Source: Kribbella sp. VKM Ac-2568
GTDB lineage: Bacteria > Actinomycetota > Actinomycetes > Propionibacteriales > Kribbellaceae
Reading direction: 5' to 3'
DNA length: 64,000 nucleotides
NCBI RefSeq assembly: GCF_004345365.1
Contig: NZ_SLVF01000004.1
Location: forward strand, 310,001-374,000
Under the pieces are notes generated by a model. That model was not told the DNA's origin. It was given only the letters and a program-made list of their open reading frames with translations, and searched no databases. Below, one piece after another: positions 24,429 to 33,399 of the stretch (positions are counted from its first letter, which is position 1; each line of letters begins with the position of its first letter). The position numbers and the translations under genes are program-made.

Positions 24429-25430
24429 CTAGGACTTCTTCGGGGCTGAGGTGGCTCGGATGTGGAGTTCGGTGCGGAGGGTGACTGTGGATGGGGGGCG
24501 GCCGGGGGAGGCTATGCGGTCCTTCAGGAGGAGGCCGGCGGTGCGGCCCAGCTCGTACGTCGGCTGGGCGACGGTGGTGAGGGAGGGGACGACGAGGTCG
24601 GCCCAGGGGATGTCGTCGAAGCCGACGATGGCGATGTCGTCGGGGGCGCGGATGCCTCGTTTGGCCAGGCACTCCAGCGCGCCGACGGTCATCAGGTTGT
24701 TGGTGACGAAGAGGGCTTCCGGTGGTTCGGGCAGGTCGAGCAGGCTCTCCATCGCGGCGTAGCCACCGGCCTCGCGGAAGTCGGCGTGCCGGACCAGGTC
24801 CTTCTGGTAGCGGATCCCGCCCGCGCGGAGGGCCGAGCGGTATCCCGCGAGCCGGTCCATCGCGGTACTGACGCGGCGCGGGCCAGTGATACAGGCGATC
24901 CCGCGGTAGCCGCCGTCGATCAGGTGGTTGACGCCTTCGAAAGCGCCGTGCTCGTTGTCGACCAGCACGGTGTCGGCCTCGACGCCTTCGACCCGGCGGT
25001 CGATCAGCACCATCGGGGTCTTGGCCCCATCGAGCAGCTGGACACCCTCGGCGGTCGAGGTCGGGGAGATCACCACGCCGGCCATCTGCTCGGTCAGCAC
25101 CGCCGACGCGTACGCCGCCTCCTTGGCCGGGTCCTCGTCGGAGTTGCACAGCACCACGTGGTAGCCCTCGGTCTGGGCGACGTCCTCGAGACCGCGGACC
25201 AGCGAGGTGAAGAACGGGTTCTCGATGTCGGAAATGACCACGGCCCACAGGTTCGTGCTCGCCCGGCGCAGGTTCCGCGCCACCCCGTTCGGCCGGTAGC
25301 CGAGCTCGGCGACCGCAGCCCGGACCTTCTCCGACAACTCCGGGTCGACGTTGCGACGGCCGCTCAGCACCCGCGAGACGGTGGCCGGCGATACGCCAGA
25401 TCTACGCGCGACGTCGTAGATCGTCGTCAT
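24429..25430 (-). CDS. LacI family transcriptional repressor
   Basis: A 333-residue LacI/GalR regulator. The N-terminal HTH and hinge read TIYDVARRSGVSPATVSRVLSG at residues 3-24 and ARNLRR near 53-58. The periplasmic-binding-like effector domain follows, with the expected VVISDIENPFF and GFDDIPWADLVVPSLTTV motifs. It is the last gene of a SIS-PfkB-LacI unit and probably controls both that unit and the divergent transporter genes by binding the two matching palindromes at 27228 and 27391. The effector is probably a sugar or sugar phosphate of the imported carbohydrate. The start is an ATG with GGGAGCG upstream. Confidence 0.93.
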   Translation of the reverse strand: MTTIYDVARRSGVSPATVSRVLSGRRNVDPELSEKVRAAVAELGYRPNGVARNLRRASTNLWAVVISDIENPFFTSLVRGLEDVAQTEGYHVVLCNSDEDPAKEAAYASAVLTEQMAGVVISPTSTAEGVQLLDGAKTPMVLIDRRVEGVEADTVLVDNEHGAFEGVNHLIDGGYRGIACITGPRRVSTAMDRLAGYRSALRAGGIRYQKDLVRHADFREAGGYAAMESLLDLPEPPEALFVTNNLMTVGALECLAKRGIRAPDDIAIVGFDDIPWADLVVPSLTTVAQPTYELGRTAGLLLKDRIASPGRPPSTVTLRTELHIRATSAPKKS

Positions 25431-25479
25431 GCTCGCTCCCCGCTTGAGGCCTGTCTGCCGCCTTGACGGCACTAGGATC

Positions 25480-26454
25480 TCACGGCGGCGGCTGTCCGAC
25501 CGGGAAAGGCGACTGATCAAAAGGTTGCGCGTCGAGAAGCGCCTGGGCGGTCGACCGGTCGGGAGCTGAAGCGGCCGCGCCATTCACTGTTGTGGAGAGC
25601 GCCCCGGCGGCGTTGGCCAGCCGTACTGCGTCCGAAAGCGTCGCCCCCGCGGCGAGTGATGCCGCGAGTGATCCGCAGAAGGCGTCGCCCGCGCCGACCG
25701 TGTCCACGGTCGCCACCCGATGCGCGGGCACCCGCGCCTCGATACCGGCGACCAGGTCGAGCACGTAGGCGCCTCGTGAGCCGAGCGTGATCACGCAACC
25801 ACGCAGGTTCCACTCGCCGGCCAGCCGTTTCGCGATCGCCGGCACCTGGGACTCGTCGTCGCAGTCGAGCCCGGTGAGTGCGGCCGCCTCCACCTCGTTC
25901 GGCACCAGGATGTCGACGAAGGACGCCAGCGACGGATCGACCGGCCCGACCGGAGCCGGGGTCAGGATCGTGGTGACGCCCGCGGTCGAGGCGAGCTGGA
26001 GGGCGGCTCTGCTCGCCTCGACCGGGAGTTCCAGTTGCACACTGAGTACCGCGCTGGACGTCAGGAGGTCGGCGGCTGCCTCGACATCGGCCGGGGTGAT
26101 CGCCGAGTTCGCGCGGGACACGATGATGATCGAGTTGCTGCCATCCGGGAGCACCAGCGGAAGGCCCACGCCGGTGCCGAGTTCCGGATGCCGGACGACC
26201 CAGTCCGTGTCGACCCCGTCGGCTTTCAGCAGGTCCAGGAACTCCTCGCCGTACCGGTCGTCGCCGATGGTGCCGACGATCGCAGTACGGGCTCCCATCC
26301 GGGCCGCGGCGATCGCCTGGTTCACACCCTTGCCGCCGAGGAACTCCGCGAACCCGGTGCCGTGCAAGGTCTCCCCGGGCAACGGCCGGCGGTCCGCGCT
26401 GGCCACCAGGTCCTTCATGAACGATCCGAGCACGCAGACGTCGTACTTGCTCAT
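25480..26454 (-). CDS. PfkB family carbohydrate kinase, ribokinase-like
   Basis: A 324-residue PfkB kinase. The N-terminus has LGSFMKDLVASADRRPLPGE and then FLGGKGVNQAIAAARMG, the sugar-binding signature of ribokinases. The C-terminal PfkB signature TVDTVGAGDAFCGSL contains the catalytic aspartate and anion hole. It is likely to phosphorylate a pentose or related sugar delivered by the neighbouring ABC importer. It lies downstream of the SIS gene and 49 bases upstream of lacI, in one transcript. Fructose or tagatose phosphate kinases are alternatives, but ribokinase-type sequence features dominate. The start is the ATG of MSKYDVCVLG, after a repeat-rich spacer. Confidence 0.88.
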   Translation of the reverse strand: MSKYDVCVLGSFMKDLVASADRRPLPGETLHGTGFAEFLGGKGVNQAIAAARMGARTAIVGTIGDDRYGEEFLDLLKADGVDTDWVVRHPELGTGVGLPLVLPDGSNSIIIVSRANSAITPADVEAAADLLTSSAVLSVQLELPVEASRAALQLASTAGVTTILTPAPVGPVDPSLASFVDILVPNEVEAAALTGLDCDDESQVPAIAKRLAGEWNLRGCVITLGSRGAYVLDLVAGIEARVPAHRVATVDTVGAGDAFCGSLAASLAAGATLSDAVRLANAAGALSTTVNGAAASAPDRSTAQALLDAQPFDQSPFPVGQPPP

Positions 26455-26530
26455 CCGCGTCCTCGCTTCGCTCCGCGCGCGGATGAGGCACAACACGCGC
26501 TGCACTTGATGATGAACTCGCTCCGCTCGT
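26455..26530 (-). repeat. palindromic REP-like spacer between the SIS and PfkB genes
   Basis: Read on the minus strand, the spacer begins over the SIS stop codon with GAACGAGCGGAGCGAGTTC, an imperfect hairpin, and later has CGCGGAGCGAAGCGAGG, a second GAGCGAAGCGAG-like element. I recall related GAGCGnAGCGAG repeats in intergenic spacers of this actinobacterial group. It could stabilise or attenuate the transcript between the two genes. Confidence 0.4.
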
Positions 26531-27199
26531 TCATGCGTCCTCCCCGAGGCCGAGCAGCTTGCGGCCGAGCGCCCCGGACGGATGGAACCGCGCGAAATCG
26601 TGGTGGGTGAACTCCCGCAGTACTACGAGAGCGCAGGCGAGGGCGTCGCCCATCACCAGGGCGGCGGTGGTCGACGCGGTGGGGGCGAGGTTCAGCGGGT
26701 CGGCCTCGCGCAGCACCATCGTGTCGAGCGTGTACGTCGCCAGCTCGGCAAGGGTCGACTCCTCGGCGCCGGTCATCGCGATCACCGGAATGTCCCGCTC
26801 GGTGAGCATCCGGGCGAACGCGCACACCTCGGCCGTCTCGCCCGACGCGGACAGCGCGAGCACCAAGTCCCGCGAGGTGACCGCGCCGGAGTCGCCGTGC
26901 AGCGCGTCGCCGGAGTGGATGAACGTCGCCGGCGTCCCGGTCGACGCGAGTGTGGCGGCGATCTTACGCCCGACGAGTCCGGACTTGCCGAGGCCGGTGA
27001 CGACCAGGTGTCCCTCGCAGGCGGCGACCGCGGTGAGCACGTCCAGGAAGACTCCGTCGAGCCGATCCGCCAGCGCCGAGACGGCGGCGGCCTCGGTCTC
27101 GATCGCGTTCCGGGCGGCGTCGAGCCCCCGGGTGACCAGGTCCCGCGGCAGCTCGTCGGCCGTGCGCTGGGCGTTCGCACGGTTCGGCACAACTGGCAT
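26531..27199 (-). CDS. SIS domain sugar-phosphate isomerase (KpsF/arabinose-5-phosphate isomerase-like)
   Basis: A 222-residue single SIS-domain protein. The sugar-phosphate-binding motif is GLGKSGLVGRKIAATLASTG, followed by HSGDALHGDSG and LALSASGETAEV, which correspond to the catalytic loops of KpsF/KdsD isomerases. The usual C-terminal CBS pair is absent, so it is a short form. With the PfkB kinase and LacI regulator it forms a sugar-catabolic unit, where it would interconvert a ketose and aldose phosphate. It is the first gene after the divergent promoter region. The specific sugar is not evident. Confidence 0.85.
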   Translation of the reverse strand: MPVVPNRANAQRTADELPRDLVTRGLDAARNAIETEAAAVSALADRLDGVFLDVLTAVAACEGHLVVTGLGKSGLVGRKIAATLASTGTPATFIHSGDALHGDSGAVTSRDLVLALSASGETAEVCAFARMLTERDIPVIAMTGAEESTLAELATYTLDTMVLREADPLNLAPTASTTAALVMGDALACALVVLREFTHHDFARFHPSGALGRKLLGLGEDA

Positions 27200-27227
27200 C
27201 CTCGACCCGCTTTCCGGTCAATCGTCA

Positions 27228-27239
27228 GAAATCGATTTC
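27228..27239. promoter_or_regulatory. LacI-type operator, copy 1
   Basis: A perfect 12-bp palindrome, GAAATCGATTTC, lies 29 bases upstream of the SIS start. A central CG is typical of LacI-family operators. It pairs with a near-identical copy on the other side of the divergent region. Confidence 0.7.
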
Positions 27240-27390
27240 CGAAGACTAGGCAGCCAAGCGAGCGAGTGTCAACGTCTGCACCTTGGTCGAAACGCGGTGA
27301 GTCTGTTCCAAATAAGGCGGATCGCGATCCCTGGTCAAATTCGTCCGGCCGTAAGTCTTGACCGCTCCGGGCGGCACTCGTAGATTGCGA

Positions 27391-27402
27391 GAAATCGATT
27401 GC
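27391..27402. promoter_or_regulatory. LacI-type operator, copy 2
   Basis: GAAATCGATTGC matches the first operator at 11 of 12 positions and lies 36 bases upstream of the sugar-binding lipoprotein gene. The two centres are 163 bases apart. They may work together through a DNA loop controlling both divergent transcripts. Confidence 0.65.
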
Positions 27403-27437
27403 CCGTCTGGGCCGGACGAGACCTCCTGGAGCCCGTG

Positions 27438-28802
27438 ATGTCCGCAACCCCCTTCCCCGCGAGGCAAGTCAGCCGGCGATCCGTGCTGCGCGGCGGTCTC
27501 GGCGCGCTGGCCGCCTCGGCCGTCGCGGGACCCCTGCTGACCGCCTGCGGTGGCGACGACGCCGGTGGTGGGAACGGCAAGGAGATGTCGTTCTGGAACT
27601 TCTACGGACCGGCCGACGACAACGGTCCGCAGAGCAAGTGGTTCGTCTCGCTCGCGGAGCAGTGGAACGCGAACAACGACGTGAAGGTCAAGCTGCGCTA
27701 CATCCCCGGCAAGGACTACCTCAGCGGCACCACGCTGCAGACGGCGTTCCAGTCGGGGCAGGGCCCGGACATCTTCCTGATCAGCCCGGGCGACTTCCTG
27801 CGCTACTACAACGGCGGTGTGCTGCAGGACCTGTCGTCCGCGCTGCCGGCCGAGTCGAAGGCGGACTACCTGCCTGGTCTGCTGGAAGCGCGCAGCGTCG
27901 ACGGCAAGATCTACGGCCTGCCGATGGAGATCGAGCCGCTCGCGATGTACTACAGCGAGGCCGCGTTCGAGAAGGCCGGCCTGTCTGAGGCCGATCTGCC
28001 GAAGACCTGGGACCAGACGCTGGCCGTCGCCCAGAAGCTGACCGGTGACAAGCGCAACGGCGTCATGTTCGAGACGCTGCCGGGCTACTACCAGAACTTC
28101 ACCTGGTACCCGTTCCTCTGGCAGGGCGACGGCACCCCGATCAAGGACGGCAAGGTCGCCTTCGACTCGCCGGCCGCGGTACAGGCGCTGAAGTTCTGGC
28201 AGGACACGATCAAGAACAAGGTGGCTCCGCGCAAGGCGCTCGGTGACGGCGGCGGCGACGTCGTGTCCAACTTGGGCTCGGGCGCGGTCGCGATGCAGCA
28301 GAGCGGCATCTGGGCCGTCTCGGACCTGCGGACCAAGGCCAAGAACTTCAAGTACGGGATCATTCCGCACCCGACTCCCGACGGTGGGAAGCCGGCCACC
28401 GACCTCGGCGGCTGGGCCTTCGTGGCGAACTCGAAGGGCAAGAACCCCGAGGCCGCGGCCAAGTTCATCACCTGGGCGCTCGGCTCGACCGATGCCGAGG
28501 GCATCGAGCGGCAGCGGCAGTGGAACACCGTGGTGAAGACCAACGTGCCGCCGCGCAAGTCGGTCCAGCAGGCCGCGGACGCCAAGGGCGCCTTCGCCGA
28601 GGGCGCGCTGAAGAAGTTCGTCAGCGAGATCGCCCCGACCGGCAAGCCGGAGCCGCGGTTCCCACCGGAGGTGTACCAGCCGATCGCCGACGCGATCCAG
28701 GCCTGCCAGCTGAACGGCGCCGATCCCGGCAAGGCGGCGGCTGACGCGGCGCAGAAGATCGACACCTTCCTGAAGACCTACCAGGGCGCGCCCATCACAT
28801 GA
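27438..28802 (+). CDS. Tat-exported sugar-binding lipoprotein (SBP family 1)
   Basis: A 454-residue receptor for a carbohydrate ABC importer. The signal peptide has a twin-arginine motif SRRSVLRG (Arg13-Arg14) and a lipobox ending at Cys37 (LTAC), so it is exported folded and lipidated. The mature domain is a MalE-type binding protein: EMSFWNFYGPADDNG at the start, an LYSEA-like hinge region, and GGWAFVANSKGKNPEAA near the C-lobe. The stop overlaps the permease start as ATGA. Start and ribosome site (GGAG six bases upstream) are clear. Ligand unknown; a sugar is implied by family and locus. Confidence 0.92.
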   Translation: MSATPFPARQVSRRSVLRGGLGALAASAVAGPLLTACGGDDAGGGNGKEMSFWNFYGPADDNGPQSKWFVSLAEQWNANNDVKVKLRYIPGKDYLSGTTLQTAFQSGQGPDIFLISPGDFLRYYNGGVLQDLSSALPAESKADYLPGLLEARSVDGKIYGLPMEIEPLAMYYSEAAFEKAGLSEADLPKTWDQTLAVAQKLTGDKRNGVMFETLPGYYQNFTWYPFLWQGDGTPIKDGKVAFDSPAAVQALKFWQDTIKNKVAPRKALGDGGGDVVSNLGSGAVAMQQSGIWAVSDLRTKAKNFKYGIIPHPTPDGGKPATDLGGWAFVANSKGKNPEAAAKFITWALGSTDAEGIERQRQWNTVVKTNVPPRKSVQQAADAKGAFAEGALKKFVSEIAPTGKPEPRFPPEVYQPIADAIQACQLNGADPGKAAADAAQKIDTFLKTYQGAPIT

Positions 28803-29758
28803 CAGCGACTACCAGCGCACCACCGTCCCGGCCGCAGGTGTTGGCTCGGACGGCCCGCGAGAAGACGCCGATGACGAAGAAGCGGCGCGAGGCGCTGGCG
28901 GCGTACGCCTTCCTCGCGCCGGACGTCCTCGGCCTGCTGATCTTCGTCGCCGTACCGATGGTGCTGGCCTTCGGTGTCGCGTTCTTCAAGGTCGATGGCT
29001 TCGGCAACTACCAGTACGTCGGCCTGGCCAACTACAAGCTGATGGGCTCCGACGACCAGCTCTGGGCGTCGCTGAAGATCACCGGCATCTACGTGGTCGC
29101 CTTCGTGCCGATCGCCTTCGTGGTGAGCTTCGCGCTGGCGATGCTGGTCCGGAACCATTTCAAGGGGATCGGCTGGGTCAGGTCCGCGTTCTTCCTGCCG
29201 AACGTCGTCAGCCTGGTCGTGGTCGGCCTGATCTGGCAGTTCCTGCTGGTCGACAAGCGCGGCGCGATCTCGAACCTGCTGGCACCGCTCGGCCTGGGCG
29301 ACGTGTCCTTCCTCGGTACGCCGTCCCTCGCGCTCGGCACCTATGTCGTGATCAGCGTCTGGTTCCTGATGGGCTACCAGATGCTGGTCTTCCTGGCCGG
29401 GCTGAAGGACGTCCCGAAGGAGCTCGAGGACGCGGCCGAGATCGACGGCGCGAGCGCCTGGCAGCGGTTCCGGTACGTGATCTGGCCGTTGCTGCGGCCG
29501 ACCAGCTTCTTCATCGTGGTGAACTCGACCATCGGCGCGGTGACCGGTCTGCAGGCGTTCGACCTGGTCTACGTACTCACCAAGGGCGGTCCCGCCCGGG
29601 CCACCAGTACGGTCGTGCTCTACATCTACGAGCAGGCGTTCACCTTCAACAACATGGGCTACGCCGCCGCGCTGACAACGGTCGTCGTCGGAATCCTCGT
29701 GCTCTGCACCGGCCTGATGTTCGCCTTCACGCGAGGAGGTCGCTTCGATGAGGACTAG
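28799..29758 (+). CDS. carbohydrate ABC transporter permease, MalF-like
   Basis: A 319-residue permease. About 35 cytosolic residues precede the first helix (AYAFLAPDVLGLLIFVAVPMVLAF), and the six-helix core ends with a short RGGRFDED tail. The EAA loop is EDAAEIDGASAWQRF at about residue 210. It pairs with the next permease and the upstream receptor; no ATPase gene is in the cluster, so a shared MsiK-type ATPase encoded elsewhere is likely, as in many actinobacteria. It overlaps the receptor gene by four bases and the next permease by 11. Confidence 0.92.
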   Translation: MTATTSAPPSRPQVLARTAREKTPMTKKRREALAAYAFLAPDVLGLLIFVAVPMVLAFGVAFFKVDGFGNYQYVGLANYKLMGSDDQLWASLKITGIYVVAFVPIAFVVSFALAMLVRNHFKGIGWVRSAFFLPNVVSLVVVGLIWQFLLVDKRGAISNLLAPLGLGDVSFLGTPSLALGTYVVISVWFLMGYQMLVFLAGLKDVPKELEDAAEIDGASAWQRFRYVIWPLLRPTSFFIVVNSTIGAVTGLQAFDLVYVLTKGGPARATSTVVLYIYEQAFTFNNMGYAAALTTVVVGILVLCTGLMFAFTRGGRFDED

Positions 29759-30545
29759 GTTCTTCCCGATCCTGGCGCACGTGCTGGCGATCATTGCGGT
29801 GGCGCCGCTGCTGTGGATCCTGATCAGCGCGTTGAAGCCGGCCGAGGACGTGTTCTCCTTCGGGTGGCCGTCGACCTGGACCCTCGACAACCTGCAGTAC
29901 GTGCTGCTGAAGATCCCGTTGCCGACCTTCCTGATGAACAGCGCGATCGTCTCCGTGGTCGTCACGGTGGTGGCGTTGTTCTTCCACTCGATGGCGGCGT
30001 ACGCGCTGGCCCGACTGCGGTTCCCCGGCCGCGGGATCATCTTCTCCGGCATCATGTCGACGCTGCTCGTGTCGCTGCCGGTGATCCTGGTGCCGCTGTT
30101 CCTGGTGGCCAAGCAACTCGGTCTGCTGGACAGCTACGCCGGGCTGATCGTGCCGAGCATCTTCCATGCCTTCGGCATCTTCCTGCTCCGGCAGTACTAC
30201 CTGAACATCCCGCGCGAGCTGGAGGAGGCGGCCGACCTGGACGGCTGCGGGTACTGGCGGCGGTACTGGAGCGTCATCCTGCCGCTGAGCCGGCCGGTGC
30301 TCGCGTCCCTGTCGGTGCTGTTCTTCCTGGCCAACTGGAACGCGTTCCTCTGGCCGCTGACCATCACCCGCAACCCGGACCTGCGAGTGATCCAGCTCGG
30401 CATCTCCGGCATGCAGGGCCAGTACGCCTCGGCCTGGAACCTCATCCTCGCGGCCGCGGTGATCGCGGCGATCCCGACCGTCGTGGTGTTCGTCGCCGGC
30501 CAGAAGCGCCTGGTCGACGCGATGAAGACCACCGGTCTCAAGTAG
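29748..30545 (+). CDS. carbohydrate ABC transporter permease, MalG-like
   Basis: A 265-residue partner permease with six helices. The EAA loop is EEAADLDGCGYWRRYWSVILPL at about residue 160, followed by the conserved proline-rich SRPVLASLSV. The C-terminus ends VAGQKRLVDAMKTTGLK, the usual MalG-type tail. The start lies 11 bases inside the previous gene, so translation is coupled. The downstream secreted protein begins 16 bases after the stop, implying the same transcript. The substrate is that of the upstream receptor. Confidence 0.92.
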   Translation: MRTRFFPILAHVLAIIAVAPLLWILISALKPAEDVFSFGWPSTWTLDNLQYVLLKIPLPTFLMNSAIVSVVVTVVALFFHSMAAYALARLRFPGRGIIFSGIMSTLLVSLPVILVPLFLVAKQLGLLDSYAGLIVPSIFHAFGIFLLRQYYLNIPRELEEAADLDGCGYWRRYWSVILPLSRPVLASLSVLFFLANWNAFLWPLTITRNPDLRVIQLGISGMQGQYASAWNLILAAAVIAAIPTVVVFVAGQKRLVDAMKTTGLK

Positions 30546-30560
30546 CCGGAAAGGCAAGTC

Positions 30561-32633
30561 ATGAAGCATGGGGCCCTACTCGCCGTACTGCCGCTGGTCT
30601 TCGGTACGGCCGCGATTCTCACCGACTCGTCCGCGGGTGGTGCGCCGGCCGGACCGGTGGCCCCCAGCACCTACGTCGGTACTGCGACGGTCGGGACGAC
30701 GGGGATGCCGAGCAAGAGCGACGGCGACCTCTGGCCGTCCTGCTGGGCCGGCAACGGTAACGTCTACGCCACCAACGGCGACGGCAAGGGGTTCAGCCTG
30801 GACCAGGACTTCGCCGACATCGCGGTGAACGAGATCAAGGGTGACGTCGGCAGCCTCTCCGGTACGACGATCGCCCGCGGCGACCAGGTGGGCTCCATCT
30901 GGAGCGGCGCCGGGTACAACCGCAAGCCCACCGGCATGGTCTGCGTCGGGGACACGCTGTACCTCGCGGTGCAGGATCTCGCGCTCGACTTCAACGACGT
31001 ACCGGCGGCGACGATCGCGAAGTCCACCGACCACGGGCGCACCTGGACCTGGGACAAGCGCAAGCCGATGTTCTCGGACCACGTGTTCACCACCATCTGG
31101 TTCGCCGACTTCGGCAAGGGCGGCGCTGCGGCCCCCGACGGGTACGTCTACGCCTACGGGCTGGACGGGAACTGGCGGGACTCCTTCGACGACACGGTCG
31201 CCGATCCGCAGGACGTGTTCATGGCCCGGGTGCCGAAGGCGAAGGTCCAGGACCGCACGGGCTGGGAGTTCTATACCGGGAGCAACGACCGCGGCAAGCC
31301 CTCGTGGTCGGGCAAGGTGGCGGACCGGAAGCCGGTGCTCACGGACCAGCGCCGCCTCTACCCCCAGACCTACGGCACGAACGCGAGCAACCTCAGCGTG
31401 ATCTCGCAGGGCGGCGTCACCTACCTGCCGCAGCAGAAGCGGTACGTCTACACGTCGTGGACGGAGTACACCTTCGAGTTCTACGAATCGCCGACGCCTT
31501 GGGGTCCGTGGAAGCACTTCCTCAGCAAGGACTTCGGCGGCTACCCATGGACGACCTCGAAGTACGGCGGGTACGGGGTGACGATCCCGTCCAAGTTCCT
31601 GCAGCCGGACGGGAAGACCGTTTATCTCCAGGCGAACGTCTGCCCGTGCGGTGGCGGCGGGATCGGTACCTCGGTCTACAACTTCAACCTGCGCAAGATG
31701 GTGCTGACGCCTTCGTCCTCGGCACCGGCGACCGACCTGCCGTCGGATACCAACCTGGCGGCGCCGACGACGGGCGCTGTCGCGATCTCCAAGTCGTCGC
31801 AGTCCGGCAGCCCGGCGTTGCTGAACGACGGCGCGACCACCGGTAGCGAGAGCGACTTCGATGACGAGGTCAAGGGCTCCTCGTGGTGGGGCTACACGTG
31901 GCCGGCCAAGCACAAGGTGAACCGGGTCGACTTCACCTCGGGCGCAGTCTCCGCCCAAGGTGGCTGGTTCACGGGGCGGCCGCGGGTCCAGGTCAAGCAG
32001 AACGGCTCGTGGATCGAGGTCGGCGCCCAGACCGTGTCACCTGCTTACCCGGGTGACGCGTCGGCCGGGGCCAACACGACGTTCACGTTGACCTTCCCGC
32101 CGGTCGAGACCGACGGCGTCCGCGTGATCGGTCTGCCTGGTGGGACCCGTGGTTTCACCACGGTCTCCGAGGTCGCCATCCGGTACGCCGCTCAACTGGC
32201 TGACGGCGGATTCGAAGGCACAGGCGGTGGCAAGGCCGCCTGGAGCTTCGAGGGATCGGCCTTCAACGGAGTCGACCGAGGCCTAGGCTTCGCCCACTCC
32301 GGCGCCAACAACGGCTGGATCCGCACGTCGGGCACCGGCTGGAGCGCCCTGACCCAGACGGTCCCGGTCACCCCGGGAACGAAGTACACCTTCGGCTCCT
32401 GGATCAACGCCTCAGCCAACCTGCCCGCAGGCGACGGCCGCTTCGGAGTACGGCTAGGCGCTGACGGCAGTCAGGTCATGGGCGAAAAGACCTTCGGCGC
32501 CTCCACCGGCTACGTGCACCACGAGGTCTCCGTCACCATCCCGGCGGGAGTCCACGAGGTCACTGTCTATGCCGCCTTCACCGCTCCCGGCCTCGACACG
32601 TTCATCCAGGTCGACGACTTCACCGTCTCGTAG
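30561..32633 (+). CDS. secreted DUF4185-like protein with discoidin-type and C-terminal CBM-like domains
   Basis: A 690-residue exported protein. A signal peptide covers about residues 1-28. The N-terminal 380 residues resemble DUF4185 proteins, a five-bladed beta-propeller group related to glycoside hydrolases, with GDLWPSCWAGNGNVYATNGDG and the later STDHGRTWTWDKRKPMFSDH blade motif. Residues about 395-540 look like an F5/8 type C (discoidin) module (VNRVDFTSGAVSAQG, VRVIGLPGG), and about 545-690 like a carbohydrate-binding module ending IQVDDFTVS. It lies directly after the sugar permeases, so it probably releases or binds the glycan whose sugars they import. Catalytic residues are not identified with confidence. 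Confidence 0.72.
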   Translation: MKHGALLAVLPLVFGTAAILTDSSAGGAPAGPVAPSTYVGTATVGTTGMPSKSDGDLWPSCWAGNGNVYATNGDGKGFSLDQDFADIAVNEIKGDVGSLSGTTIARGDQVGSIWSGAGYNRKPTGMVCVGDTLYLAVQDLALDFNDVPAATIAKSTDHGRTWTWDKRKPMFSDHVFTTIWFADFGKGGAAAPDGYVYAYGLDGNWRDSFDDTVADPQDVFMARVPKAKVQDRTGWEFYTGSNDRGKPSWSGKVADRKPVLTDQRRLYPQTYGTNASNLSVISQGGVTYLPQQKRYVYTSWTEYTFEFYESPTPWGPWKHFLSKDFGGYPWTTSKYGGYGVTIPSKFLQPDGKTVYLQANVCPCGGGGIGTSVYNFNLRKMVLTPSSSAPATDLPSDTNLAAPTTGAVAISKSSQSGSPALLNDGATTGSESDFDDEVKGSSWWGYTWPAKHKVNRVDFTSGAVSAQGGWFTGRPRVQVKQNGSWIEVGAQTVSPAYPGDASAGANTTFTLTFPPVETDGVRVIGLPGGTRGFTTVSEVAIRYAAQLADGGFEGTGGGKAAWSFEGSAFNGVDRGLGFAHSGANNGWIRTSGTGWSALTQTVPVTPGTKYTFGSWINASANLPAGDGRFGVRLGADGSQVMGEKTFGASTGYVHHEVSVTIPAGVHEVTVYAAFTAPGLDTFIQVDDFTVS

Positions 32634-32673
32634 AGCATCCGGCTGTCGCATCGGGCCCTGAGGTGGCTGCACC

Positions 32674-33399
32674 TCAGGACTTGGAGCCCGTGATGAGGCG
32701 TTCGCGGTCGAACATCGCTGACACGATCCGCCAGCCGAGAACGTCGAGCACCAGGAGCAGCACCGCGAGGCCGATACCAAGTCCGAGGCTGGCATGGATG
32801 ACGTCGTACGCCACGAGTGTCGACACCGCGACCGACGGGAGACTCGCGAGCATGCCGAGCTGCTGCGCGACCCTGACATCGCTCGATCGCGCCGAGATGG
32901 CGATGCCGACCCAGATCGACCAGCCGGCGAGCAGTGGAGTGAAGAGCACCTGGGCGACGAGTTCCCGGCCTTTGAACAGCGCCGATGCCACACCCGGAGC
33001 TGCGAACACCCCGACGCAGGCGAGGACAAGCGCGTAGACCGCGAATGAGATCGCGACTGACGGAACGAAGGACGCCAGCGCCTTGCCCAGTAGAAACTCC
33101 TCGCCACGGATCGGCGTCGTGAGCACAGGCTCGAGCGTGCCCTGCTGACGCTCGCCGACCACCGAGTACGCGGCGATCAATGCGGGCACGACGGCCGGTA
33201 TTCCCAGCAGGTACAGCAGAGTGTTGCCCTGCGCGAGTGAGTCCGCGGATGACGCCGGCAGGGCGAAGACGGCGATCAGCGGGTTGATGGCGAAGATCAA
33301 GGGGAGGACGGCCATCGCCGCGACGATCGAGGTGTTGCGCCGGTACTCGCGGAGCTCCTTGCGGAAGACAGCCCTGACCCTCCTCCTGCTCACGCTCAT
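32674..33399 (-). CDS. ABC-2 type transporter permease
   Basis: A 241-residue protein with six hydrophobic helices of the ABC-2 type. The N-terminus RRRVRAVFRKELREYRRN precedes the first helix, and SVVGERQQGTLEPVLTTPIRGEEFLLGKAL in the loop is characteristic of ABC-2 permeases. The start ATG overlaps the stop of the ATPase gene by four bases, so the two form one unit exporting or extruding a lipid, drug or peptide. It is the final gene of this minus-strand pair. The substrate is unknown. Confidence 0.88.
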   Translation of the reverse strand: MSVSRRRVRAVFRKELREYRRNTSIVAAMAVLPLIFAINPLIAVFALPASSADSLAQGNTLLYLLGIPAVVPALIAAYSVVGERQQGTLEPVLTTPIRGEEFLLGKALASFVPSVAISFAVYALVLACVGVFAAPGVASALFKGRELVAQVLFTPLLAGWSIWVGIAISARSSDVRVAQQLGMLASLPSVAVSTLVAYDVIHASLGLGIGLAVLLLVLDVLGWRIVSAMFDRERLITGSKS

